A stretch of 64,000 bases of DNA from Nocardia nova NBRC 15556 (lineage in GTDB: Bacteria; Actinomycetota; Actinomycetes; Mycobacteriales; Mycobacteriaceae). Shown here piece after piece: positions 51,138-58,527 of the stretch; the first letter of the stretch is position 1; each line of letters begins with the position of its first letter. The notes beneath the pieces are model-generated. The model worked only from the letters and a program-made list of their open reading frames with translations, had not been told where the DNA came from and searched no databases. The stretch covers positions 51,013-115,012 of the forward strand of contig NZ_BDBN01000030.1 in assembly GCF_001613005.1 (NCBI RefSeq), in the 5' to 3' direction. The position numbers were made by a program, and so were the translations under genes.

Positions 51138-51774
51138 CGAATTCGGTACAGGTCGCCGGGTCCTTGTCGCCCCGGCCGTCGTCGACGCCGGAGTTGACAT
51201 CGACCCAGGCCGGCCGGACGGCGTCGATCGCGGCCGTGACGTTGTGCGGGTCGAGTCCACCGGCGAGCATCACCGGAAATGCCGAGTCGTCCAACAGTTC
51301 GACGATGCGAGCGCTGATCGACCAGTCATGGGTGCGCCCGGTGCCGCCCAGCCGGTCGGTGGAACGCGAATCCAGCACGAGCCCATCGCAATCGGGGGCC
51401 GCGCGCTCGGCGGCGGCGACCGCCTCCGGGCCGGTGACGTGGACCGCGCGGATCACCCGCCGCCCGCCCGCACCGCGCCGGACCGCGCGCGCGGTGTCGT
51501 GGGAGATCAGGCCGTGCAGTTGAATGCAGTCGACGCCGATCCGGTCGGCGAGGCGCAACACCTCGCCGGCGTCGGTGAGATGGGTGACCAGTACGCGTTC
51601 CATCGAGGAGGGCACCAGCCGTGACAACCGGTGGGCCGATTCCGGGTCGAGTTCGTCTTCGCTGAAATGCGTCGTGCCCGAAATGAATCCGGCCGCGTCC
51701 GCATCAGCGGCGACGACGGCCCGGAGATCGGACTCGCTACGGATACCGCAGATTTTCGTTCGGACGGTGATCAT
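51076..51774 (-). CDS. trpF: Phosphoribosylanthranilate isomerase homologue (TrpF-like)
   Basis: A 232-residue (beta/alpha)8-barrel protein from ATG 51774 (GTG two codons upstream is possible). TrpF landmarks are VRTKICGIRSESDLRAVVAADADAAGF (catalytic-type Cys), CIQLHG, LDSRS...GGTGRTHDW, MLAGGLDPHNVTAAI and PAWVDVNSGVDDGRGDKD. TrpF isomerises PRA to CdRP in tryptophan synthesis. Most actinobacteria lack TrpF and use the dual-function PriA, so a separate copy here is unexpected. It may serve secondary metabolism. It is not among other trp genes. Confidence 0.85.
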   Translation of the reverse strand: MITVRTKICGIRSESDLRAVVAADADAAGFISGTTHFSEDELDPESAHRLSRLVPSSMERVLVTHLTDAGEVLRLADRIGVDCIQLHGLISHDTARAVRRGAGGRRVIRAVHVTGPEAVAAAERAAPDCDGLVLDSRSTDRLGGTGRTHDWSISARIVELLDDSAFPVMLAGGLDPHNVTAAIDAVRPAWVDVNSGVDDGRGDKDPATCTEFVRAARDVAVPIAALARPRSE

Positions 51775-51854
51775 CGGCACACGATACTGCCCGAACGTGT
51801 CCGGTCAGGCGGTTCGTGTCGATTACCACGCTGCCCGCCGCCGCGGCGGGGCGC

Positions 51855-52835
51855 TCACCCGACCCGGCGATAGGCGGTTCCGCGTCGGTCGGCCTCGGCC
51901 CACCGGCGGCGGTCCAGTTGCGTGTCGACGGCCTCCACGACGTCCGGGACGGTGATCTGGAGCAGACCCGGATCGGGGGTGTCGCCGTCGCGCTCGCCGG
52001 TGTGGCCCGCCCACAGCGCGATGTGGCGGCCGGACAGATGCGGCGGCGGCCCGCTGCGGCCGGGGGCGGTGGGGCCGAACAGCGCGACGGTGCGGGTGCC
52101 GAATGCCGTCGCCAGATGTGCGACACCGGTATCGCCGCACACCACCAGCGCCGCCTCGGCGACGGTGGCCGACAGTTCGATGAGATTCTGCTGCCCGGCC
52201 AGTACCTGGTCGTGCGACAGCCCCGCGCGGGCGGCGATGCCGAGGGCGAGGTCGCGTTCGAATTCGTCACCGGTCACCACGACCTCGCGACCCTGCACGA
52301 GCAGATGCCGGATCACCGCGGCGAATCGTTCACCGGGCCAGCGGCGGGCGGGCGCTCCGGCGCCCACGTGCACCACTACGCAGTCGCGGTGACTGGTGGT
52401 GGCCACCGGCGGCACCAAGCCGAGATTGCGGCGGTCGGCGTTGATTCCGGCCGATTCCAGCAGATGACACCAGCGGTCGATGTCGTGCATATCCGCTTGC
52501 CATTCGGGGCCGTCGAGATCGGGAAAGGCGGCATTGCGGTAGCTGAGCAGCCGGGCGGGTTCGGTGCGGGAGAGTTCGACGATGCCGTCGGCGCCGGGGC
52601 CCTGCAGATTGACCGCCAGGGCGGGGGCCGCGCCGTCCCAGCGCATGGTGTGCGGGTCGGCGGCGGCGACCATCTCGTCGACCGAGGTGATCAGGTCGAC
52701 GATGGGTTTGAGCCGGTGCGGTGCGGCCAGCACGATGTGATCGCGTGGCCTCGCCCGGCGTAGCGCGCGAAGAGCGGGGACCGCGGTGAGAAGATCACCC
52801 AGTCCACGTGCGCGCAGCACGAGTACAACCGCCAC
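51855..52835 (-). CDS. Glycosyltransferase family 9 protein
   Basis: A 326-residue GT-B fold protein related to ADP-heptose:LPS heptosyltransferases. Landmarks are the N-terminal VVLVLRARGLGDLLTAVPALRALRRARP, the mid motif CVVVHVGAGAPARRWPGERFA and the C-terminal nucleotide-binding segment ALVVCGDTGVAHLATAFGTRTVALFGPT. It starts with GTG after a GGAG site. In Gram-positive mycolate bacteria such enzymes probably glycosylate cell-surface glycans or secondary products. Donor and acceptor are unknown. It is a single gene in its own orientation. Confidence 0.9.
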   Translation of the reverse strand: MAVVLVLRARGLGDLLTAVPALRALRRARPRDHIVLAAPHRLKPIVDLITSVDEMVAAADPHTMRWDGAAPALAVNLQGPGADGIVELSRTEPARLLSYRNAAFPDLDGPEWQADMHDIDRWCHLLESAGINADRRNLGLVPPVATTSHRDCVVVHVGAGAPARRWPGERFAAVIRHLLVQGREVVVTGDEFERDLALGIAARAGLSHDQVLAGQQNLIELSATVAEAALVVCGDTGVAHLATAFGTRTVALFGPTAPGRSGPPPHLSGRHIALWAGHTGERDGDTPDPGLLQITVPDVVEAVDTQLDRRRWAEADRRGTAYRRVG

Positions 52836-53056
52836 CCTCTTCTCCTAGCCATCACCAAGCGACCCAGCAGTCCCGACCCACTCGATTCCGCGCCGTTGCC
52901 GCGGCACGACCGAAGAGAGCCACCTGAGGATGACTACCCGACCCGATCCGGCGTGAAACGCGCGTATTTCCGCCGGGTCCGCGTCGGTGCTGTGGCCGGG
53001 GGCGGCGGAACCGGTAACCTGAGCGACGGTCGGGCCGAAACAAACTGGAGGATTTC

Positions 53057-53347
53057 ATGATTCGCACCGCTGGACTCATCACCGCCGTCGCGGCGGCGGG
53101 CGCGTTCGCAGTGCTCGGCGCCGGTGCCGCGCAGGCCGCGCAGGGCACTGTCACCGTCAACGGGCAGATCTACAACAACCCGACCGGTTGCATCGAACCG
53201 CACGCCTACCAGCTCACCGTCGGCAACAGCACCGACAAGGTGATCGAGGTCCACGCCGGGCGGGGATGCACCGGGCCGGTGATCGGCAAGGTCGACCCCG
53301 CCGGCATCACCATGGTGCCGCGCGGCAGCCTGCTGATCGTCGAATAA
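53057..53347 (+). CDS. Small secreted protein with one likely disulfide
   Basis: A 96-residue protein from ATG 53057 (GGAGG site 8 bases upstream). It has a Sec signal peptide (residues 1-29, cleavage after GAAQAA). The mature part of about 67 residues is beta-rich (QGTVTVNGQIYNNPTGCIEPHAYQLTVGN, DKVIEVHAGRGCTGPVIGKV), with two cysteines placed for a disulfide. No family recognised. A strong hairpin follows at 53359-53390. Confidence 0.75.
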   Translation: MIRTAGLITAVAAAGAFAVLGAGAAQAAQGTVTVNGQIYNNPTGCIEPHAYQLTVGNSTDKVIEVHAGRGCTGPVIGKVDPAGITMVPRGSLLIVE

Positions 53348-53358
53348 TTCTCCCCGTT

Positions 53359-53390
53359 CCGCCCCGCGTCCGAGGATCGGCGCGGGGCGG
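53359..53390 (+). terminator. Hairpin after the secreted protein gene
   Basis: CCGCCCCGCG (53359-53368) pairs perfectly with CGCGGGGCGG (53381-53390). An inner CCGA-GGA-TCGG extends the stem. It lies 12 bp after the stop at 53347 and has no U-tract. Confidence 0.65.
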
Positions 53391-53539
53391 GGCCGTGCCT
53401 GCGCACGGCAGGACAACGGCACCGTGAAAGCGAGCCCGCGAGAATGCCTGCGGCGGTGCGGATATCCGGGGCCCGGCGGGGATGTAAGCCCTACTACGCC
53501 GTGTCGTTGAATTGGTGCCGATGATCTACGCTGTGAGCC

Positions 53540-53890
53540 ATGACAGTGGTCTACAACCTGGTGGTCGTCACCCACCTGCTCGGACTCGCCGCGGTGATCG
53601 GCGGATACGCCGCCGGCCGGCCGGCGGTGTCGCAGGTGATGCTCTGGGGTGCGCGGGCGCAGATCGTCACGGGTCTGATTCTGGTCGGCATGGCCGACGG
53701 CATCGATTCGCTCGACAAGAATCTCGACATGGCCAAGATCGTGGTGAAACTGGTCATCGCGGTCGCCGTGGCCGGTCTGGCCGAGATCGCACACGCGGAT
53801 GCCAAGCGTGGCAAGACCATTGCCTGGATGGTCGACGCCGCCGGACTGCTGGCCATCGCCAACGTGTTCGTGGCCGTGCTGTGGCACTGA
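53540..53890 (+). CDS. Small four-helix integral membrane protein
   Basis: A 116-residue protein with hydrophobic helices at about 6-25, 31-52, 66-84 and 93-115. Between the second and third is the soluble loop ADGIDSLDKNLDMAKIVVK. An N-terminal His (VVTHLLGLAAVIGG) and a C-terminal His are the only potential ligands. The pattern resembles actinobacterial small membrane proteins without known function. It is followed by a convergent hairpin shared with the DyP gene. Confidence 0.8.
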   Translation: MTVVYNLVVVTHLLGLAAVIGGYAAGRPAVSQVMLWGARAQIVTGLILVGMADGIDSLDKNLDMAKIVVKLVIAVAVAGLAEIAHADAKRGKTIAWMVDAAGLLAIANVFVAVLWH

Positions 53891-53895
53891 CATCC

Positions 53896-53928
53896 GATGC
53901 GGTTCGGCACCTGTTGCCGAACCGCATC
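53896..53928. terminator. Bidirectional hairpin between the membrane protein and DyP genes
   Basis: GATGCGGTTCGGCA (53896-53909) pairs perfectly with TGCCGAACCGCATC (53915-53928) around a 5-base loop. It is centred between two convergent stops (53890 and 53949). Confidence 0.8.
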
Positions 53929-53948
53929 GAGTGCGTGCGGTGCCCGGT

Positions 53949-55142
53949 TCAGCCCTCCAGCAGGGTCTGGCCGATATAGCCCTGCGCGTCGGTGATTCCC
54001 GGTGGAATCACGAACACCGCGGACCCGACGGGAGTGGTCCAGGTGTTCAGGGCGTCGAATTCGGCGAGACGACGCTGCACCGGCAGATACTGCGTCGTGA
54101 TATCGCGCTGGTAGGCGGCGAACAACAGCCCTGAATTCGAGGTGGTCCCGGGCGCGGGGGCATCGTCGTAGTTGTAGCCGCGGCGCAGGAAACGCTCGCC
54201 GTCGCTGGTGCGATGCGCCCGCGCGATATGCGCCGAAGGCGGAATGACCGGGATGCCGTGGGCGTCCACAGCCGCGAAATCCGGATTGTCGCTTTCCCGG
54301 GTTCCGGTCAACGGCGCCCCGGTCGCGATGCGCCGGCCCACGGTCAGTTCTCGCCCCTCGGGGTCGAGTTCGTCCCAGGTGTCCAGATTCATCGCGATCC
54401 GGCGCAGCACCATCGACGTTCCACCCCGCAGCCACGGCAGGGTCGCGCCGTCGTCCCACACCAGCCGATCGAAATCGGCCCCGGGGGCGATGTTGACCGT
54501 GCCGTCGACCTGACCCATCAGATTGCGCATCGTCTGCCCGGCAGCGGCGTTGCGGAATCCGCGCTGGGTCCAGCGCACGGTCACCAGCGAGGTCACGCTG
54601 CGCGAGAGCGCCCGCACCGCATGCGCCACCGTCGTCGCCTCGTCCGCGCAGACCTGCAGCAGCAGATCCCCGTCACAGAATGCGGGGTCGAGCCGGTCGA
54701 TGGTGAAGCCGGGCAGTTGCGTGAGCCAGTGCGGCCGCGCGGATTCCAGTCCCGCCACAGTGAACAGCCGCGGGCCGAATCCGATGGTCACGGTCAACCG
54801 TGCCGGCCGGTGAGCCAGCTCCGGCTCGGTATCGGCCAGCGTCGGCTCACCGGCCACGAGCCGCGCCGCGTCCCCGGACCAGATGCGCAGCAATCCCACG
54901 AGGTCGGCACGGGCGGTGCCGGGCCGCAGATCGAAGGCCACGAACGCCGCGTGCTGCTGCGGCGCGGTCGCGACCCCGCCCTGGTGTGGTCCGTAGAACG
55001 GTTCGCGTGCGGTGCCCGGATCGGCGGTCTCGGTGCGGCGGGTCCAGCGTTCGGCGCCGAGGGTGAGCCCCGCGACCCCCGCCGCACCCGCCGCGGCCGC
55101 ACTGCCGCCGAGCAACCGGCGCCGCGACAGCCGCTCAGCCAC
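53949..55142 (-). CDS. Tat-exported DyP-type heme peroxidase
   Basis: A 397-residue dye-decolourising peroxidase from a GTG at 55142. The N-terminus has a twin-arginine signal (LSRRRLLGGSAAAAGAAG). DyP hallmarks are RNLMGQVDGTVN (the catalytic Asp of the GxxDG motif), the proximal-His region SAHIARAH, and the Arg in GERFLRRGYNYDD. Secreted EfeB-type members take up or process heme iron or oxidise phenolics. The GTG overlaps the stop of the PCuAC gene by 8 bp, so the pair is coupled. A longer start at 55193 would overlap further and place the Tat motif too deep. Confidence 0.93.
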   Translation of the reverse strand: MAERLSRRRLLGGSAAAAGAAGVAGLTLGAERWTRRTETADPGTAREPFYGPHQGGVATAPQQHAAFVAFDLRPGTARADLVGLLRIWSGDAARLVAGEPTLADTEPELAHRPARLTVTIGFGPRLFTVAGLESARPHWLTQLPGFTIDRLDPAFCDGDLLLQVCADEATTVAHAVRALSRSVTSLVTVRWTQRGFRNAAAGQTMRNLMGQVDGTVNIAPGADFDRLVWDDGATLPWLRGGTSMVLRRIAMNLDTWDELDPEGRELTVGRRIATGAPLTGTRESDNPDFAAVDAHGIPVIPPSAHIARAHRTSDGERFLRRGYNYDDAPAPGTTSNSGLLFAAYQRDITTQYLPVQRRLAEFDALNTWTTPVGSAVFVIPPGITDAQGYIGQTLLEG

Positions 55143-55773
55143 CGTGGGCGGCCGTAGTCGGTGCGTAATTCTCCTGATTGCCCGCGAAGTCACGCACCTG
55201 CGCGGTGAAGGTGGTGCTGGTGCCGTCGGCGAACTTCACCGTGATCGGCGTCTGCGTTCCGGTGCGCAGCGGGGCCTTCAGGTCGATGAACATCAGATGG
55301 TCGCCACCCGGCGTCAGTTTCGCGCTGCCGTGGGCGGGGATCGCCAGCCCGCCGGCCTTGGGACGCATCATGGACGCGCCGTTCGACTGGACCACCTCGT
55401 GAATCTCCACGCGCGCCGACGCCGGGCTCGTCGCATCGACGATGCGGATCTCGTGGCCGCTGGTGTTGGTGAAATTCGCGAACGCCGCCGACATCCCCGC
55501 GTTGGCGGCCTTGATCCACTGATCACCCACGGTGACCGAATCGGCGTCCGCGGCAGTGGATGTGTTGCCGGACGAACAGCCGGCCAGCAGCAGTGGGATC
55601 GAGGCCGCGGCGGTGATCAGCAGGCTCGCCGACCGACGCCGGCGGGTGGAACCTGCCGTGTGGCGGGACGGCGGTGTCGCACTGTGGGGCCGGGCCTGGG
55701 TGGATGCCGCACGGCGAGGGCCGCGGGCGCTCGAGGCGAGGGGGGAACGCCCGGTGTGGGGGAGAGAGGACAT
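55135..55773 (-). CDS. PCuAC-type copper chaperone lipoprotein
   Basis: A periplasmic-side copper(I) carrier anchored by a lipid. The lipobox IPLLLAGCSSG follows a run of four arginines, and about 140 mature residues follow. The copper site has the pattern H-X10-M-X22-H-X-M in VEIHEVVQSNGASMMRPKAG...GGDHLMF, one residue off the textbook spacing. ATG 55773 (GGAG seven bases upstream) gives an unusually long Ser/Arg/Pro-rich stretch of about 48 residues before the lipobox. No closer start exists in this frame. It is coupled to the DyP gene. No YcnI protein is adjacent. Confidence 0.85.
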   Translation of the reverse strand: MSSLPHTGRSPLASSARGPRRAASTQARPHSATPPSRHTAGSTRRRRSASLLITAAASIPLLLAGCSSGNTSTAADADSVTVGDQWIKAANAGMSAAFANFTNTSGHEIRIVDATSPASARVEIHEVVQSNGASMMRPKAGGLAIPAHGSAKLTPGGDHLMFIDLKAPLRTGTQTPITVKFADGTSTTFTAQVRDFAGNQENYAPTTAAHGG

Positions 55774-56446
55774 TGGTGAACTCCATTGCATGAGAAGGGG
55801 TTTCATCGAGCAGGCGGCACGTCGTCGCGGATTCTCACCGCGCCCCGGCGCTCGTCACACCCTCGAACCACGCGTTGCGCGGCGTAGGGGTGAGTGCGCG
55901 GCGTATACCGCCACCGGTGTTCGTTCGTTGCTGCGTGCCCAGCGGCGAGCGGTGCGACCTCCGCGGTCACACGCGAATCAGCCACCCGCAAGCCTGTCCG
56001 GCGTATCCGATCGCCCAGGACGTCGTCGGAAACCGGCGAGGACCGACCGACCAGCACTGCGCCCGATCAGCGGTCAGGGCGTGACCGTCACACCGATGAC
56101 CGTGACCGAGCATGCAGGCCCGCCGACGTCGACTGATACGCCGACAGCTCGAGCGACCGCCTCGGCGAAGCGTCGGTAGCTGTCCAGGTGCCGCGCGATA
56201 ACGGTCGATTCGGGTAGCCGCAGTTGCCGCTTGCCGCTTGCCGCTTGCGGGTCGGCGGCTGCCGCTCGGCGGTGTGCCGTCACTGGCTCACGGACGTTGC
56301 CGCACGGGCGCGGCTGCACGTGCTGTGCGATCCGATGTGACGCTCTCGAGAGCTATCCGTACATCCGGTGGCTCAGCCGTTGGTCGTCATCCGTGGTCCG
56401 GCCGCGATCCGGCAAGCCAGTGGACACGTCCACCGATGTGCCGGTA
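55774..56446. other. Intergenic region of about 670 bp without a supported gene
   Basis: Open frames occur on both strands, but none has a recognisable domain, signal peptide or clean ribosome site. The only structure seen is a short heptad repeat at 56224-56250. The stretch probably contains the promoter of the copper chaperone/DyP operon near 55790-55850. Confidence 0.45.
56224..56250. repeat. Short tandem heptad repeat (TTGCCGC)
   Basis: Three exact copies of TTGCCGC in tandem plus a fourth partial copy (TTGCGG). It lies in the noncoding gap between the membrane protein gene and the copper chaperone gene. No palindrome or gene is associated. Confidence 0.6.
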
Positions 56447-57052
56447 TCACGCCCACGCGGGTACGCGGTGCAAGGCAGCGAACGAACCGGTGAGCCTCGG
56501 CGGACCGCGCCGCCCGGTGCCGGAGGCCAGCACGAGCCACCGCGGCGCGGTCACCGTATCCGGTACCGAGACGACGACCGGAGCGCTGGAGACGCCGAGG
56601 TTGTGCGCGACCGCGCCGACCACGCGGCGGATCAGCGAAACGGCGCGTCGCAGTGTGATTTCCGCGCCGCGGACGAGGACCGCCCCGACCACCGTCGCCG
56701 TGATGTGCGCGACCAGCATGGGGGCGGTGATCAGCACCTCGTGGCAGTGCGGGGACGTCGACAACGCCAGATGGCCGATCGCCTGGCCGACCGCGAGCAG
56801 GCCCATCAGCCGGAACAATCCGGTGCGGGTGTGTGCGGCGAGGCAGCCGATCGCGGTGCTGGCGGCGATCAGCATCATGATCGCCGTGGAGCCGGGTGCC
56901 ACCGCGCCACCACCGAGGGCGTGGGCGGCGATACTCACCGTGCCCGCGGCGGCGCCGACGCATCCACCACGCAGCTGCGTGGAAGGGTCGGCCGTTGCTC
57001 GCACGAGATCATGGTATCGGGGCTCGCCGGCGGGCCGGGCCGCCAGGTCCAC
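56447..57052 (-). CDS. Integral membrane protein of unknown function
   Basis: A 201-residue protein from ATG 57052 with about four to five hydrophobic helices between residues 30 and 150. The segments VSIAAHALGGGAVAPG, GQAIGHLALSTSPHCHEVLITAPMLVAHITATVVGAVLV carry several His and one Cys on helices. Such small His-bearing membrane proteins often occur beside actinobacterial copper genes, and the copper chaperone gene is the next one downstream on this strand. A copper link is inference. The C-terminal 50 residues are soluble. Confidence 0.7.
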   Translation of the reverse strand: MDLAARPAGEPRYHDLVRATADPSTQLRGGCVGAAAGTVSIAAHALGGGAVAPGSTAIMMLIAASTAIGCLAAHTRTGLFRLMGLLAVGQAIGHLALSTSPHCHEVLITAPMLVAHITATVVGAVLVRGAEITLRRAVSLIRRVVGAVAHNLGVSSAPVVVSVPDTVTAPRWLVLASGTGRRGPPRLTGSFAALHRVPAWA

Positions 57053-57115
57053 CTGTAGGCACCGGCCGTGATGCCCGTCACCACCTGCGGTTTCGGCGCC
57101 TCGCGGTTGCGGCGG

Positions 57116-57625
57116 TCAGAGGATCTCCAGTTCGGCCTCGCGCAGATCCTGGGGGAAGACGAATCGCCGCAACGCCCAGAATCGGAAGGCCATCGCCAGC
57201 AGGACACCGAGAATCTGCCCGGTGATGAAGTTGGAGACCGCCTGGGTGAACGCGCTCACATGCGGCACCCGGATATCGAAGACGTACAGCGCGACCGCCT
57301 GCGGAATGACGGTCACGCCGACGGCGAGCGCGCTGACGGCGAAGAACAGCGCGGCCTCGTGACTGCGCTGGCGCCCGCCGCGGGTGTTGAACGACCATTC
57401 CCGGTTCAGGATGTAGGAGGCGATCGTCGCGATCAGCACGCCGAACGCGCGCGCGGTCAGCGGCTTGTCCGGCAATACGGTCAGCTTGAGGGCGTACACC
57501 ACTCCGGTGTCCACGAACCACGTGATCGCGCCGACGACGGCGAATTTCATCAGCTCCCGATGGGCGAGCAACAGTGCGCGCCAGCGTTCGGGCAGCCGGT
57601 CCAGTCCAGCCTGCACCAACGACAC
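57116..57625 (-). CDS. GtrA-family membrane protein
   Basis: A 169-residue protein with four helices, from a GTG at 57625 with AGGGTGG just upstream. The GtrA pattern is ELMKFAVVGAITWFVDTGVVYALK, IASYILNREWSFN and NFITGQILGVLLAMAFRFWALRRFVF. Members are thought to flip polyprenyl-phosphate sugars, such as decaprenyl-phosphoarabinose or mannose lipids, for cell-wall synthesis. Further upstream GTG codons could extend it by up to 26 residues. It is divergent from the MmyB-type regulator, with about 80 bp between them. Confidence 0.92.
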   Translation of the reverse strand: MSLVQAGLDRLPERWRALLLAHRELMKFAVVGAITWFVDTGVVYALKLTVLPDKPLTARAFGVLIATIASYILNREWSFNTRGGRQRSHEAALFFAVSALAVGVTVIPQAVALYVFDIRVPHVSAFTQAVSNFITGQILGVLLAMAFRFWALRRFVFPQDLREAELEIL

Positions 57626-57705
57626 GCAATCCACCCTAACCGTGAGCCGCGCACCGGGCATCCGGACAGCGATCATGACCCGCGAGGTAATCGTCACGCC
57701 CACCC

Positions 57706-58527
57706 GTGCCGCATACGATCGAGCAGGTGCCGACCCATACTGCCGGGGATCTGCTGCGCCACTGGCGTCGCACCCGCCGCCTCAGCCAGCTGGAACTGGC
57801 CGGGCGCGCCGAAACCTCGACCCGTCACCTCAGCTTCGTCGAAACCGGCCGGTCCACGCCGAGCCGCCAGCTGATCCTGCACCTCAGCGAGGAGCTCGAC
57901 ATCCCACTGCGCGAACGCAATCGGATGTTGCTGGCCGCCGGTTACGCCCCGGTCTACGCCGAACCCGGATTGGATACCCCCACCATGGCCCCCGTCCGCA
58001 CCGCGATGCGGCAGATCCTCACCGGCTACGAGCCGTATCCGGCGTTGGCCGTGGACGCGCAGTGGAATATGGTCGACGCCAATTCGGGTGTCGCCCTGTT
58101 CCTCGACGGCGTTCGCGCCGATCTGCTGACTCCGCCGGTCAACGCGCTGCGGCTGAGCCTGCACCCGGAGGGTCTGGCGCCGCGGATCCTGAATCTCGCG
58201 CAGTGGCGCGGACATCTGTTCGAACGCGTCGATCGCCAGATCGAGGCCACCGGCTCGGCCGATCTGGCCGCGCTGCGCGCCGAACTGCTCGAATATCCCG
58301 GTGGCCGCGACGATCCCGGCCTGCCCGAACCGGATCAGGCCGTCGTCCCGCTGCGGCTGCGCCACCACGACGCCGAACGCGGGGATATCGACCTGGATTT
58401 CATCAGCACCATGACCATCTTCGGCAGTCCGATGAACGTCACGGTCGCCGAACTCGCGATCGAGTCGTTCCTGCCCGCGAGCCCGGCGACCGCCGAATTC
58501 CTGCGCAGCCGTTCACATATCGAGTAG
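57706..58527 (+). CDS. MmyB-like XRE transcriptional regulator
   Basis: A 273-residue protein. The N-terminal XRE HTH reads LLRHWRRTRRLSQLELAGRAETSTRHLSFVETGRSTPSRQLILHLSEEL (residues about 16-65). The MmyB-like ligand-binding domain follows, with AAGYAPVYAEPGLD, GYEPYPALAVDAQWNMVDAN, LSLHPEGLAPRI and the final TIFGSPMNVTVAELAIESFLPASPAT. Members bind fatty acids or similar ligands and usually regulate a neighbouring oxidoreductase. Its 3' end overlaps the convergent FAD oxidoreductase by 15 bp. Confidence 0.93.
   Translation: MPHTIEQVPTHTAGDLLRHWRRTRRLSQLELAGRAETSTRHLSFVETGRSTPSRQLILHLSEELDIPLRERNRMLLAAGYAPVYAEPGLDTPTMAPVRTAMRQILTGYEPYPALAVDAQWNMVDANSGVALFLDGVRADLLTPPVNALRLSLHPEGLAPRILNLAQWRGHLFERVDRQIEATGSADLAALRAELLEYPGGRDDPGLPEPDQAVVPLRLRHHDAERGDIDLDFISTMTIFGSPMNVTVAELAIESFLPASPATAEFLRSRSHIE

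Noticed and set aside
55803..56319. Short minus-strand frames upstream of the copper chaperone gene
   Set aside because: No start with a ribosome site, no domain or membrane pattern. The composition resembles noncoding GC-rich DNA.
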